Of a stretch of DNA of 64,000 bases, positions 57,001 through 64,000 are shown piece after piece. The notes beneath the pieces were generated by a model. That model worked only from the letters and a program-made list of their open reading frames with translations, did not search any database and was not told the DNA's origin. The DNA is from Symbiodinium sp. CCMP2592 (lineage: Eukaryota; Sar; Dinophyceae; Suessiales; Symbiodiniaceae). The position numbers were made by a program, and so were the translations under genes. Position 1 is the stretch's first letter. Every line of letters begins with the position of its first letter. The DNA is taken from positions 491,733 to 555,732 of the forward strand of contig CAJNDT010005869.1 in NCBI GenBank assembly GCA_905221615.1, given 5' to 3'.

Positions 57001-58083
57001 AACCCTTTACCCTCGCCACCCCAAGGTTTTTCTGTCTTTAACAAAAAAGCCATACAAAAGCCTCGTAAAGCCTTCACAAACCCCAGAAAGACGCTGTAAA
57101 ACACTTGTTTGATCGTTTAACTCCCAGGAAAAGGCATGCCTTCTCGCGAAAGCTGCTTTCGACGATGCCATGGCCGTCATGGACAGCCTCTTTGCTGGAA
57201 GCTCTGGGGTTCTCTGAAAAGGGTCTTGTGGGGTTTGGGGCTTAGGGCTTAGGGTTTTCAGATGGTTTAGGGTTGCGGGATCAGGGTTTAAGGTTTCGGG
57301 CTCGGGTGGGGAGGACATATGGACAAACGTTTCGGCCTGCGCCATTCGTCTGAAGTAAGACCCCATGCGGAGTAGCAGAGTTCCCGGAACCCGTTCCGCC
57401 GTTCCCGGGACATAAAAAGACCTGGGCTTGCCTGCGGAGTACTTGATACATCGTCTGCGACTTTGTCCGGAGGAGTAGCAGAACAGCCCGGTTCGCTCGG
57501 ATCTTACCGGTGACGGGGTGCCTTGCTTACTGAAACATAAAAGTGGGTCATACTTCAAGTTGATGTTTTGTAGTTTTGGACAGCTTATAGCGTAGAGCCT
57601 GCTGACTTAAACGACCATGATCCTCAATGGAGCATCTTTAGGCACTTTCTATAGGCCCATGCACTGCGGTGTACGTACGCTGCTGTATCCAATAGCTCCC
57701 TCGCCAAGGTCTGGATGAAGACAGCTACAAAGACAGCGCTGCCACTTGGTAGTAGAAGCTCGTTGATAACCCTGCCCCGAGCGTGGTGCGTGGTTGAACT
57801 TGCCAGGGAACTTGCAGCCTCTACATCCTTAAAGCCCTTGCATTATGCAGTTTGAGCCCGAAACCCTACAACCCCAAACCCCGTCTGAGGCCATCATGAA
57901 GCTTAAAAACCCTTAACTCTAACTCAAACTCCAAATTCCCTACATCCCTAAAGCTCCTGTGAGGCCATTATGCAGCTTCTGCGAGACAATCTCACCCTCT
58001 GGACCTCCGACATGCAAAACCCTCACAAGGAGCCCGGTGGGCTGAAATCTGTAGGGCTTCAGGGTTTAAGTTTACAAGGCTGA
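45024..58083 (+). CDS. Gene 3: 14-3-3 protein
   Basis: A phosphoserine/threonine-binding adaptor that acts as a cytosolic dimer. Thirteen exons sum to 786 bases (261 codons plus stop), ATG to TGA, all phases consistent, close to the usual family length. It shows MARLAEQAERYEDMVEQL near the N-terminus, [80 protein letters not shown] and W. Known ligand-pocket residues Lys (AYK), Arg-Tyr (HRY), Asn (ALN) and Asn (RDN) are present. The segment that normally reads RRxxWR is ASCLSIRMARW as spliced here, which is odd. The C-terminal tail after LWTSD ([10 protein letters not shown] onward) may include intronic read-through. Donors include GT, GC and GA. Confidence 0.95.
46172..46239 (+). CDS. Gene 3 exon 2: MARLAEQAERYEDM
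   Basis: The acceptor TCGGAG|G opens FMARLAEQAERYEDMVEQL and ends GSK. The GC donor (AAGG|GCTCCGAGCTG) closely resembles the next exon start (CAG|GTTCCGAGTTG). Confidence 0.95.
48028..48099. mobile_element. Short inverted-repeat element GTTGGAAACCTA
   Basis: AGTTGGAAACCTA at 48028 and TGGGTTTCCAACT ending at 48099 are complementary. In gene 3 intron 2, upstream of a family right end at 48140-48178. Confidence 0.65.
48213..48236 (+). CDS. Gene 3 exon 3: SELNLDE
   Basis: A 24-base exon, acceptor CCTCAG|GT and GC donor GAGC|GCTGCT, equivalent to the ELTVEER block. Confidence 0.88.
49303..49373 (+). CDS. Gene 3 exon 4: [12 protein letters not shown]
   Basis: The acceptor TTCGAG|GC opens [18 protein letters not shown] and ends RMARW. 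The donor TGG|GTCCCGGCACCCT resembles the next exon start GTGAACACCCT. An earlier GC donor after AVG is possible but then a short exon would be missing. Confidence 0.8.
50541..51618 (+). repeat. Ghost copies of the exon 5 head in gene 3 intron 4
   Basis: Copies of CCAGGTGAACACCCTGGA occur near 50541, 50610, 50812 and 51488 with varying decay; the functional one is at 51615. TCACCAAGTTA is also shared at 50597 and 51390. Confidence 0.8.
50677..50775. mobile_element. MITE, CTAGGTAGGCC family, ATGG duplication
   Basis: Same ends and interior as 9959-10053, with ATGG on both flanks (50673-50676 and 50776-50779). It lies in intron 4 of gene 3. Confidence 0.87.
51619..51699 (+). CDS. Gene 3 exon 5: [14 protein letters not shown]
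   Basis: The acceptor AGCCAG|GTG opens [20 protein letters not shown] and ends YREK. Donor GT (AAG|GTCAGG). Extra copies of the exon head lie upstream and of the exon tail downstream. Confidence 0.92.
51688..52112 (+). repeat. Ghost copies of the exon 5 tail and donor in gene 3 intron 5
   Basis: TACCGGGAGAAGGTCAGGGA at the real donor recurs as TACCGGGAGGAGGCTGGGAC at 51909 and TACCCGGAGGAGGCCGGGAC at 52091. Between them are repeated GGATCCTTTAAAGG and TATAAGGGGTTTAGGGTCTT units. Confidence 0.85.
52820..52888 (+). CDS. Gene 3 exon 6: VETELANKCREAL
   Basis: The acceptor GGAAG|GTC opens VETELANKCREALKILFEEL and ends IPK. GC donor AAG|GCTCTC. Confidence 0.92.
53555..53725. repeat. GATGACGGT/GATGAT triplet tract
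   Basis: Degenerate GAT, GAC and GGT triplets inside gene 3 intron 6. Confidence 0.7.
53841..53946. mobile_element. MITE-like inverted repeat, GTAATGTAAGAACCTGATT ends
   Basis: GTAATGTAAGAACCTGATT at the left and AATCAGGTTCCTACATTAC at the right are near-perfect complements. It ends about 15 bases before gene 3 exon 7. Confidence 0.82.
53962..54004 (+). CDS. Gene 3 exon 7: [10 protein letters not shown]
   Basis: The acceptor CCGAG|GCT opens [14 protein letters not shown]. A GA donor (AAAG|GACCCA) is required to give the invariant KMKGDY join. Confidence 0.93.
54588..54649 (+). CDS. Gene 3 exon 8: [12 protein letters not shown]
   Basis: The acceptor GTGCAG|GA opens [20 protein letters not shown]. 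The best donor is GA (CAG|GAGGCT), phase 0. Confidence 0.92.
55650..55712 (+). CDS. Gene 3 exon 9: PPTHP
   Basis: The acceptor TTCAAG|GCC opens AHDAYQSSSEAAISDLPPTH and ends P. GC donor CCG|GCGCCT. Confidence 0.93.
56448..56507 (+). CDS. Gene 3 exon 10: [14 protein letters not shown]
   Basis: The acceptor TTTCAG|GTG opens [20 protein letters not shown], the most conserved 14-3-3 block. GC donor CCA|GCGACT; a triplet-repeat tract follows directly in the intron. Confidence 0.95.
56528..56690. repeat. ACT/ACG triplet tract
   Basis: ACGACTACGACTACTACTAC-type sequence directly after gene 3 exon 10; the open frame through it encodes poly-Thr and is intronic. Confidence 0.8.
57128..57197 (+). CDS. 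Gene 3 exon 11: EKACLLAKAAFDDA
   Basis: The acceptor CCCAG|GAA opens EKACLLAKAAFDDAMAVMDS and ends LFA. GA donor (GCTG|GAAGCT). Confidence 0.92.
57709..57737 (+). CDS. Gene 3 exon 12: LDEDSYKDS
   Basis: A 29-base exon, acceptor GCCAAG|GT, GC donor AGC|GCTGCC. It restores the family's SYKDS block before IMQLLRDN. Confidence 0.9.
57834..57963 (+). repeat. Ghost copies of the last acceptor of gene 3
   Basis: GCATTATGCAGTTTG near 57840 and TCTGAGGCCATCATGAAGCTT near 57884 resemble the functional TGTGAGGCCATTATGCAGCTT at 57959. Confidence 0.7.
57964..58083 (+). CDS. Gene 3 exon 13 and stop
   Basis: The acceptor TGTGAG|GCC opens [20 protein letters not shown] and reads to TGA at 58081. The last part resembles TTTAGGG-type intron sequence, so the true C-terminus may come from another exon. 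Two imperfect copies of the junction lie upstream. Confidence 0.85.
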   Translation, partial: [39 protein letters not shown]

Positions 58084-58619
58084 TCCTGATCTGGTGTATT
58101 ATCATATCTCAGATATAGTATGTTCTACGGGGGTTTAGCTGCGTCGGGTTTGCCTGTGTTTTCTGGCGGCACACTGTGAGGGTGTAAGTTGAAAGTTTTT
58201 ATGGGCTCACGACTTCGGTTGCTCATGGCTCTGGGAGATTCGTGTTGAGGGGTTCAGGGCTCCTTATGGTTAAATAGTACCTGCAGGGGGGTCTTTGTTA
58301 GCCAGTGAGTTTTCATTTTGGAACCCGTTTTAGGTGTCTGTTTTGTGATTACTGACACACACGCACACACACTCACGCTATAGATACGTTCTATAGACAG
58401 CTGTTCGGGATTCAGATGTTTGGATACTTCTTGCAAGTATGTGCCCATGATGATGTTGTCAGGGATGTTCATGCTGGCGACCCCAAAAAACCCTCAACCC
58501 CAAAAACAGGGACGACGGGGCACCACAATATGGGCAGTAGGGTGCGCAGTGCCCAGTCTTTTCGATGGCCAGGCTGCTCAAAAGGTCACTCCAGCTTGGC
58601 TCCACCATTTTCCTGCACA

Positions 58620-58620
58620 G
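58620..58620 (+). promoter_or_regulatory. Possible trans-splice acceptor of gene 4
   Basis: A pyrimidine-rich stretch CCACCATTTTCCTGCACAG ends three bases before the chosen gene 4 ATG, matching a good 3' splice signal for spliced-leader addition. Inference only. Confidence 0.45.
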
Positions 58621-58623
58621 CCC

Positions 58624-58845
58624 ATGGCTGGCTACAAGAGCGCGGGCTACGACAATGTCCCACACGAGTGGATTCGCCCGACTTCGTGGCCACCGAGGAA
58701 AAGTGTGCTCGAAAGAGGCCCAGATGCACCTCACGTCGTCCTCTCCACGAAGTTCCAAGAGCCATGGAAGACAATCTCGATCGGAATCAAGGAAATTCTG
58801 GAAGAACTGGGCTGTACGGTGTACAACCCCAACACGGACAACAAG
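58624..58845 (+). CDS. Gene 4 exon 1
   Basis: The frame reads MAGYKSAGYDNVPHEWIRPT through FQEPWKTISIGIKEIL to NPNTDNK. The GC donor is AAG|GCGCGC; read-through would enter the CT microsatellite. Confidence 0.75.
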
Positions 58846-58985
58846 GCGCGCTCGGGGGCCCCAATCAACTGTAGAAAGTTTCAAGACTCCCTTGCTGCCC
58901 AGGACCTTCTGGTGTCAAGGCATCTCTGTAGTGAGCATGGCTGGGTTAAAGGTTCAATCAGCTTTGTTGCCGACCGCTCTCTTTT

Positions 58986-59026
<41 letters not shown>

Positions 59027-59801
59027 CTCACCCGCAAGGAACTTTGGAAGGAGGAAGCCGACTCCCGCTGGCTCAGGAGAACTTGGGTCGCATCGAGAAG
59101 AGCAAACGGGGCTTCGTGCTCCAGATCCAGCAGGGCCAGGTCCGGGAGAAATCGTACATGCAGGTCGCGGAGGAGAACATGGGAAAGAAGTGGCAAATCC
59201 CCCGCATCGGTCTCTTCGCCTTTGCCACCACCTATGATCGAGGAGGCAGCCGCAAGAACGAGGAGAAGCTGGCCCTAGCAGTGGAGAAGGCCCGGGAGCA
59301 GTGGGAGCAAGGCGTCAAGGACGAGGTGCAGATGGTCTCAGAGTGGCACGAACCGATCGCGGGAGACGCGGAGCTGCCCGTCAACGACGAGGGCAAAATG
59401 GACGGCCGGGCGCGGTGCACGTGGCCGGACGGCGCTGTGTACGAGGGAGACTTCAAGGATGGCAAGCCGAACGGCACCGGGACGTACACGTACGAGAGCG
59501 GCGCGGTCTACGTCGGGGAGTACAAGGACGGCAAGATGAACGGCAAGGGAACGTACACGTACAAGAACGGCGACGTGGAGGTCGGCTTCTACGAGGATGG
59601 CGAGGACAAGGGCCGCGGGGTGAGGCTCAGCGCGGACGGCAGGAAGGCCTGGCTCCTCATGGATGGCGAAGAAGAGCGCGAGGTCTCCGTCGCCGAGGCG
59701 GGGTGTCGCTTTCGTGCGCAAAAGTGCGGAAAAGTGTGTCGCCCCGCTCCCCGCAGGCTCGGAAGGTGGCCAAGGAGCTCGGGCTGCCGCCCCTGCCGTG
59801 A
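58624..59801 (+). CDS. Gene 4: TIR-like/MORN-repeat protein with a one-base frameshift
   Basis: Exons 58624-58845, 59039-59697 and 59757-59801 (TGA). The start MAGYKSAGYDNVPHEW was chosen because coding bias begins here and a good acceptor precedes it. The N-terminal part (HVVLSTKFQEPWKT, ILEELGCTVYN, ELWKEEADSRWL, ENLGRIEKSKRGFVLQIQQG) has the strand-helix look of a TIR-like domain; three 23-residue MORN repeats follow at 59404-59610 (TWPDGAVYEGDFKDGKPNG type), then a tail ending ARKVAKELGLPPLP. MORN repeats usually bind lipids or anchor proteins at membranes and cytoskeleton. Both introns have GC donors. To read ELWKEEADSRWL and QENLGRIEK in one protein a base is missing near 59074. It could be a sequencing error, a pseudogene lesion, or an intron I misread. 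Confidence 0.8.
58846..59038 (+). other. Gene 4 intron with CT microsatellite
   Basis: A GC-AG intron of 193 bases. A long run of CT dinucleotides at 58986-59022 lies 16 bases before the acceptor CGCAAG|GAA and may act as the polypyrimidine tract. Confidence 0.6.
59039..59697 (+). CDS. Gene 4 exon 2: MORN repeats
   Basis: After ELWKEEADSRWL the coding frame shifts by one base near 59074; from there it reads QENLGRIEKSKRGFVLQIQQ, a charged helical part, and the three MORN repeats. GC donor GAG|GCGGGG. Confidence 0.8.
59757..59801 (+). CDS. Gene 4 last exon
   Basis: The acceptor CCGCAG|GCT opens ARKVAKELGLPPLP and TGA. The 59-base GC-AG intron before it joins VAE to ARKVA in phase, replacing a Cys/Arg-rich read-through. 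Confidence 0.85.
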   Translation, partial: ARKVAKELGLPPLP

Positions 59802-60519
59802 GACAAACGCGTGCCTGTGCCTCGGGCCGCCTTTTTTGTGTGCTTGTCCGTGGCCTCCCCCCCTTGAGCCGAGGTCAGCGGAGAACTCCCCGCAACAGCG
59901 CTGAGCGAGGGCTCAGAGCACCGATTTACTTCAGATTCAGAGTTTAGGAAGATTTTCGCGCTGGTGGTCGGCGGCCCTGAAGGGCCGGTTGACCGCCGGA
60001 GCACTCCAAACGTGATATTTGCAGCGGTTGCGAGCAAATCGCTCGCTTCGAGACTGCAGGACATGTCACGCATCTCTGTGGCGAAATGTAGATCATGTGC
60101 ACCGGGTCGGGGCTGCTGTGATGCAAGAGGCCAATGCGTGCAGCGTCGGAATTTGAGGGAATCTGGGGTTGAGGCTTCCGGTGTCTATGGTTTTGGTGGT
60201 CTTGGCGTTTGGCATCTACAGTTGCAGGTGTTCAGCACATGGGGTCTTCAGTCCGTTGAAATGTGATTGCAGCTGAGGGCTTCGTGAGGTTTGGCTTGAC
60301 GGGAGCTTTGAAATGATTGTAGGCAGAGCGAGCTTTGCGCAGGGGTGGAATGCTGATCAGTGAAGGGGACCCGACACAGGGAATTCAGGTTTCGCAGCAT
60401 TCATTCGCCGCAGACCCGACATAGTGAATAAACCCAACCCTACATCTGAATCCACCGAGAAGCCCTCTCAAAGTCCTGAGTCCTAAACCCTTGCAAGCCC
60501 TGCGCCGAATCGTTGCATT

Positions 60520-60612
60520 TTGAGCAGGAGGGCTTTGAAGTCTCAGAAATTCGAGCCATCGTTACCCGCTCCACTTTGGTAGTGGGCATGAGGTCTGAGC
60601 TTCATCTGAGTA
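60520..60612 (+). CDS. Candidate exon EGFEVSEIRAIVTRSTL
   Basis: The frame reads HFEQEGFEVSEIRAIVTRST and on to MRSELHLST then TAG, between CCCTAAA-type sequence upstream and TTAGGGTT downstream. Family unknown. Confidence 0.3.
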
Positions 60613-60819
60613 CATAGGCTTAGGGTTGCTGGATGAGGCATTTGTGGAACTGTGGTTCGATAATGTGGTTTCGCTGACACACCATCGAGCTGGGCGTTGC
60701 GGGGCTCCGGTGTCTAGAGCGCAGGTCTGAAGGGTTCGGGCTTCATCTTTGCACACCCGCAGAACACGAGAAGAGCCGCGAGAATAATCTATCGAGATGC
60801 TGCTTATGTACTGTAGATC

Positions 60820-61035
60820 TGTAGATATGTATATATGTATATATGTAGATGCATATGTGTATGTCCGTTTGGCTGTCTGTCTGTCTCTCTGTCTATGCAG
60901 GTACGTATGTATATAAGTATTTTTCATGCATGTATGTATGACTGGCTGGCTGGCTGCATGGATGGATGGATGGATGGATGGATGGACTGTATATATATAT
61001 ATATATATACATACATACATATTCATACATACAAA
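60820..61035. repeat. Tetranucleotide tract (GTAT, TGTC, GGAT, TACA)
   Basis: Successive GTATATAT, CTGTCTGTC, GGCTGGCT, (GGAT)n and (TA)n tracts. Confidence 0.85.
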
Positions 61036-61090
61036 AATTCGAGGCTTTTGTCATGTTTCTGTGTGTATTTAGGGCTTTCGCGCTCCAGGA

Positions 61091-61176
61091 AGGTGATGGA
61101 ACAACCGTCGAAGACTTCTACTGAGGAGCTGCACGAGTGTGAATTCATGCCTCGCAGAGGCAAAACAACACACTAG
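61091..61176 (+). CDS. Candidate terminal exon KVMEQPSKTSTEELHE
   Basis: The acceptor CTCCAG|G opens KVMEQPSKTSTEELHECEFM and then PRRGKTTH with TAG at 61174; TTTAGGGTTTTTGGG follows. It looks like a last exon of an unrecognised gene. Confidence 0.35.
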
Positions 61177-62275
61177 CACAAAGTGTCAAGGTGTCAAGAG
61201 GATTTAGGGTTTTTGGGCTTAGTGTTTTCATTAAAGAGCTTAAGCTAAGTAACCAGCATGGATGGCCCCATGGCCGTTAGGCCATCATGGAGCCCTAGAC
61301 TTAGACACAACTGCAGGCTTCTGCGGGTCGGTTGCAGATTTGATTAAGGCTTCAACGGCTGTTTCACCATGATGCGTGGCCTCTGCACAGGGCGCTTACG
61401 CGTTTCACACCTCACCGGTAGCAGAGATGCGCAAGAAGCAAACTACTAAACTACTGGTATCAGTGCTACTAATACTTTCTGCCAGCCTGCTCCTGTGACA
61501 CCCTTAACTTCGTTCACTGGAGCAGCAGGCCACTGACCACAGCTAGTTTAGAGGAACAGGCGGAGGAGGACGACGACGACAAATACTACTACCACTACCA
61601 CTAGTACTACCAGCCCTGATGCCGCCAAGAAAGCAGTATGGGTGTGGGGCTTGCTTTTCGTGGTTTCTTGTGGAGTTTTTCGGCCTATTATGCAACGAAT
61701 GCCATCACCCAGAATCCCAAGCCCTAGAAGCCCGGTGTCGTCACTGCAAGTCGAGGCTCAAACCTATGCGAATTTCGCCGGGCGGCATTATCTCACAACA
61801 TCTCACAACCACAAGACAGGAAAGCGTTGAATCCTGCACCTTCATAGGACGCGTACAGAACCTCTTCGGGTTTTTGGGTTGAGTTGAGGCCCAGTCATGC
61901 GTCCCTGTTTGTCCAAAACGCTGCGCCTCTCACAGCTGAGTACGCAGAACGCCTCCCGCTGGAACCCGTAAGGGCCAATGAACCCTAAACCCCAAAACCC
62001 TGAACCCAACAACCCACCCCATGCCAACCTTACAGTAATTAGCCAAAGGAATCATTTCACGGTTTAGGGCTATGGGTTTTCAGGTAAGGTTTGCAGTTTA
62101 GGGTTTAGGGGCTTAGCATTTCGGGACCCTAAGCCCTGCATCGCCTAAACCCTAATAGGGTTTAGGATTTTATCGGGCCCCTAAACCTACCTAAACCCTA
62201 ACAGGGTTTAGGATTTATCGGGCCCTCAACCTGAAGCCCTAACCCCCAAGGTTTAAGGTTGTAGGGTTTTGCAGC

Positions 62276-62329
62276 ATGGACAAGCTCATCCCGGTGACCA
62301 GCCAGATCCGCGAAGCGGTGGAGTCGGGT
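62276..62329 (+). CDS. Candidate exon MDKLIPVTSQIREAVESG
   Basis: After TTGCAG|C an ATG opens MDKLIPVTSQIREAVESG; GC or GA donors follow. The start loosely recalls the N-terminus of dynamin-type GTPases (LIPVxxKLQ), but no P-loop exon is found before the window ends. Confidence 0.4.
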
Positions 62330-63511
62330 GCTGAGGAGTTGTAATTTGCAATACAGGGTCCTTATTTAGGGGCTCCTTACAAGGGAGACTGTTACAGGGA
62401 CTTAGCTCCTTCTGAAGGGCTTCCAATATAAGGCTTTATTAGGTAAGGGGGCCGTGAGAACTAGAATGAGTTCCCTTCAAGGTTTCTTCGGAGGGTTATG
62501 TTTACTACAGCTGAGAAGTGTTAAGGTTTCCAAAGACTCTCCCCAAAGCAGACCACTGGGAGGATCCCGTGTGGCTTTTTCGTCTATAAAGACCCGAAAC
62601 CTGAGTCGTCGTTAACGCCTTTGGCTGAGGCATCCCCCCCGAACCCAAGTATAAATAAGACGTTAGGGGTGTCGCATAGGGTCTTGTTGTAAACTCGGTT
62701 CCTAGAGTAGGAGGTTTTAGACAAGCGCAGTCCCTTTCAGAGAGCAAACAGCCCTGCAGGCATTGACACGCAAGCAGTCAGTAAGCACGGCACCACTCGG
62801 TCCACCCTGCAGACAGCGACCCCAAAGCCTAAACCCCTAAGCCCTATTCCCTAAATCCTAGACCCTGCAGAACTCAAGCTCATGTAGGCAACAGATCCCA
62901 AGGACTTCTTCAGCCCAAACTTCCCTGAGTTCTTTTTCAGGGGTTGAGTTGAATTTACCATGAGAAACCCGTAGTTAGCAAACAACCTGGCTACTTTATT
63001 ATAGCAATCCAAAATAGATTTTTTAACAAGACCCTAAAGCGAAGAGGGCATCGACATGAACCAGCTAGAACAATTTAGCCACTGAGCCGCCCTCTGCCGC
63101 AAGCCCCCAGACCCACAACCCAAACGTCCTGAACCCTAAACCGCAAACTCCATCAGACTCGCAGTCAAAAGTTGCACAAGCACTGACTGCCTACAAATAG
63201 CCAATAAGCTGTGCAACAGTATTTATATACCCTCAATACCCTTTCATCGCGGCCTTATTTTTTGCTGTGAAGGGGTAGGAACCGTATGAAGGCCCCTAAA
63301 ACTTGATAAACCGCCCAAAAGCATTGAATACCCTGCGAAAAACTTGGAAAGCTTCTTGTCACAAACCTTAAATCCCTAACCCTAAACCCTACAATCCATA
63401 GTCCCTAAACCCCAAACCCTAAAATCGCAAAGCCCCTCCCTGAACCCTATAATCCCTAAGCCCCAAACCCTAGAATCCCTACACCCTGCACCCTAAACTC
63501 CGAGCCCCCCC

Positions 63512-63898
63512 TCTGCGGCCGCTAATTGGCTGTTCAAGGTTAGGTCTTCAAGCGCCAGGATGCCTACCCTCCAGAGAAAATGGGGGGTTTAGGGTTAATG
63601 CTTCGGATCAACTTGTGCACGCTGAACCTCGCCCGTGCGTGCAATGCCAGGTTGGGAGGTCGCGCCATGGAGATCTTCGAAGGAAGAATGGTGAATACGC
63701 TTCAATGCAAGGCCTGGTGGGAGCTGACCTGATGCTCATACGCAGAGCCGGTGCCTCTTTTGCAAGATGCGCACGTTTGCCACAAGGCAAGAAAAGAGTG
63801 GAAGCTCCGATGTGACAGTGCCTTAGATCACAGCTTGCCGCATGCGGCAGCTGCGTTGCAAGTGCAGTACACCACATGGCTTGTGGACGAAGCAGCCC
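63512..63898. repeat. Segmental duplicate, copy B
   Basis: Near-identical to 41346-41724, in the same orientation, embedded in CCCTAAA-type sequence on both sides. It carries about 17 extra bases (GTGGGAGCTGACCTGATG region) relative to copy A. Confidence 0.85.
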
Positions 63899-64000
63899 TA
63901 ACCCCGAAACCCGGTAATCCCAAAATCCCTAAGTCCCTACACCCTACAATGCCTAAAACCCCTAAGTCCCTAAACCCTATAATCCCTAAATCCTATAGAC

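Larger units (their letters stand above)
59802..63511. other. Downstream region with candidate exons only
   Basis: After gene 4 there is mixed sequence, a tetranucleotide tract and three exon candidates at 60520-60612, 61091-61176 and 62276-62329 plus a weak one at 62896-62930. All would be on the + strand. No gene identity can be given. Confidence 0.5.

Noticed and set aside
58420-59904. Uninterrupted 494-codon protein
   Set aside because: It reads through the CT microsatellite and a 59-base GC-AG intron; splicing gives a coherent MORN protein ending at 59801.
1-64000. Telomere or subtelomere, because of the TTTAGGG/CCCTAAA sequence
   Set aside because: The motifs are degenerate, switch strand every few hundred bases and fill introns of housekeeping genes. 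No long perfect array is present.

Overview
The window reads as nuclear DNA of a dinoflagellate-type protist (inferred). Four multi-exon genes can be rebuilt, all on the + strand, which fits the one-directional gene arrays known in dinoflagellates. Their introns are long, with short exons (24-140 bases, mostly 40-80). Besides GT donors many use GC or GA, and acceptors are almost always AG|G; GC/GA donors with AG|G acceptors are a known dinoflagellate trait. The non-coding DNA is full of degenerate telomere-like TTTAGGG/CCCTAAA motifs. No rRNA, tRNA, CRISPR or bacterial operon was seen.

Layout. 1-2500: AAAG-type purine repeats, T-rich repeats and nothing recognisable as a gene. 2796-15950: gene 1, a membrane-anchored protein with a conserved protist-type domain (MVTHSW, YWICAFAVNQH, CEMNKFDDMM, RRAWCVAE motifs), at least 15 exons, one exon still unresolved. 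15951-21000: no firm gene. 21091-21371: an exon-like block with two competing frames. 21817-36718: gene 2, a CobW/ZNG1-type zinc-chaperone GTPase in 19 exons whose phases join without error over 1053 bases. 36719-45023: repeats, a duplicated segment, triplet-repeat tracts and a few candidate exons. 45024-58083: gene 3, a 14-3-3 protein, 13 exons and 786 bases including start and stop. 58624-59801: gene 4, a small protein with three MORN repeats behind a TIR-like N-terminal part, with an apparent one-base frameshift. 59802-64000: candidate exons only, plus the second copy of the duplicated segment.

The genes do not form a pathway; they look like ordinary housekeeping and signalling genes. The unusual part is intron architecture. 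Intron 5' parts tend to carry TTTAGGG-sense runs and 3' parts CCCTAAA-sense runs, so exons sit where the strand sense switches from C-rich to G-rich. Several introns contain tandem 'ghost' copies of their own splice junction plus the adjoining exon edge (before 4351, 11950, 34954, 51619 and 57964; after 14592 and 51699). Donor and acceptor junctions of one intron often resemble each other, like short target-site duplications. Small inverted-repeat elements, one nested in another with clear 4-bp target duplications, lie in many introns and often end just upstream of an acceptor. Exon joins were made by eye from reading frame, splice signals and family knowledge; transcript data would be decisive.
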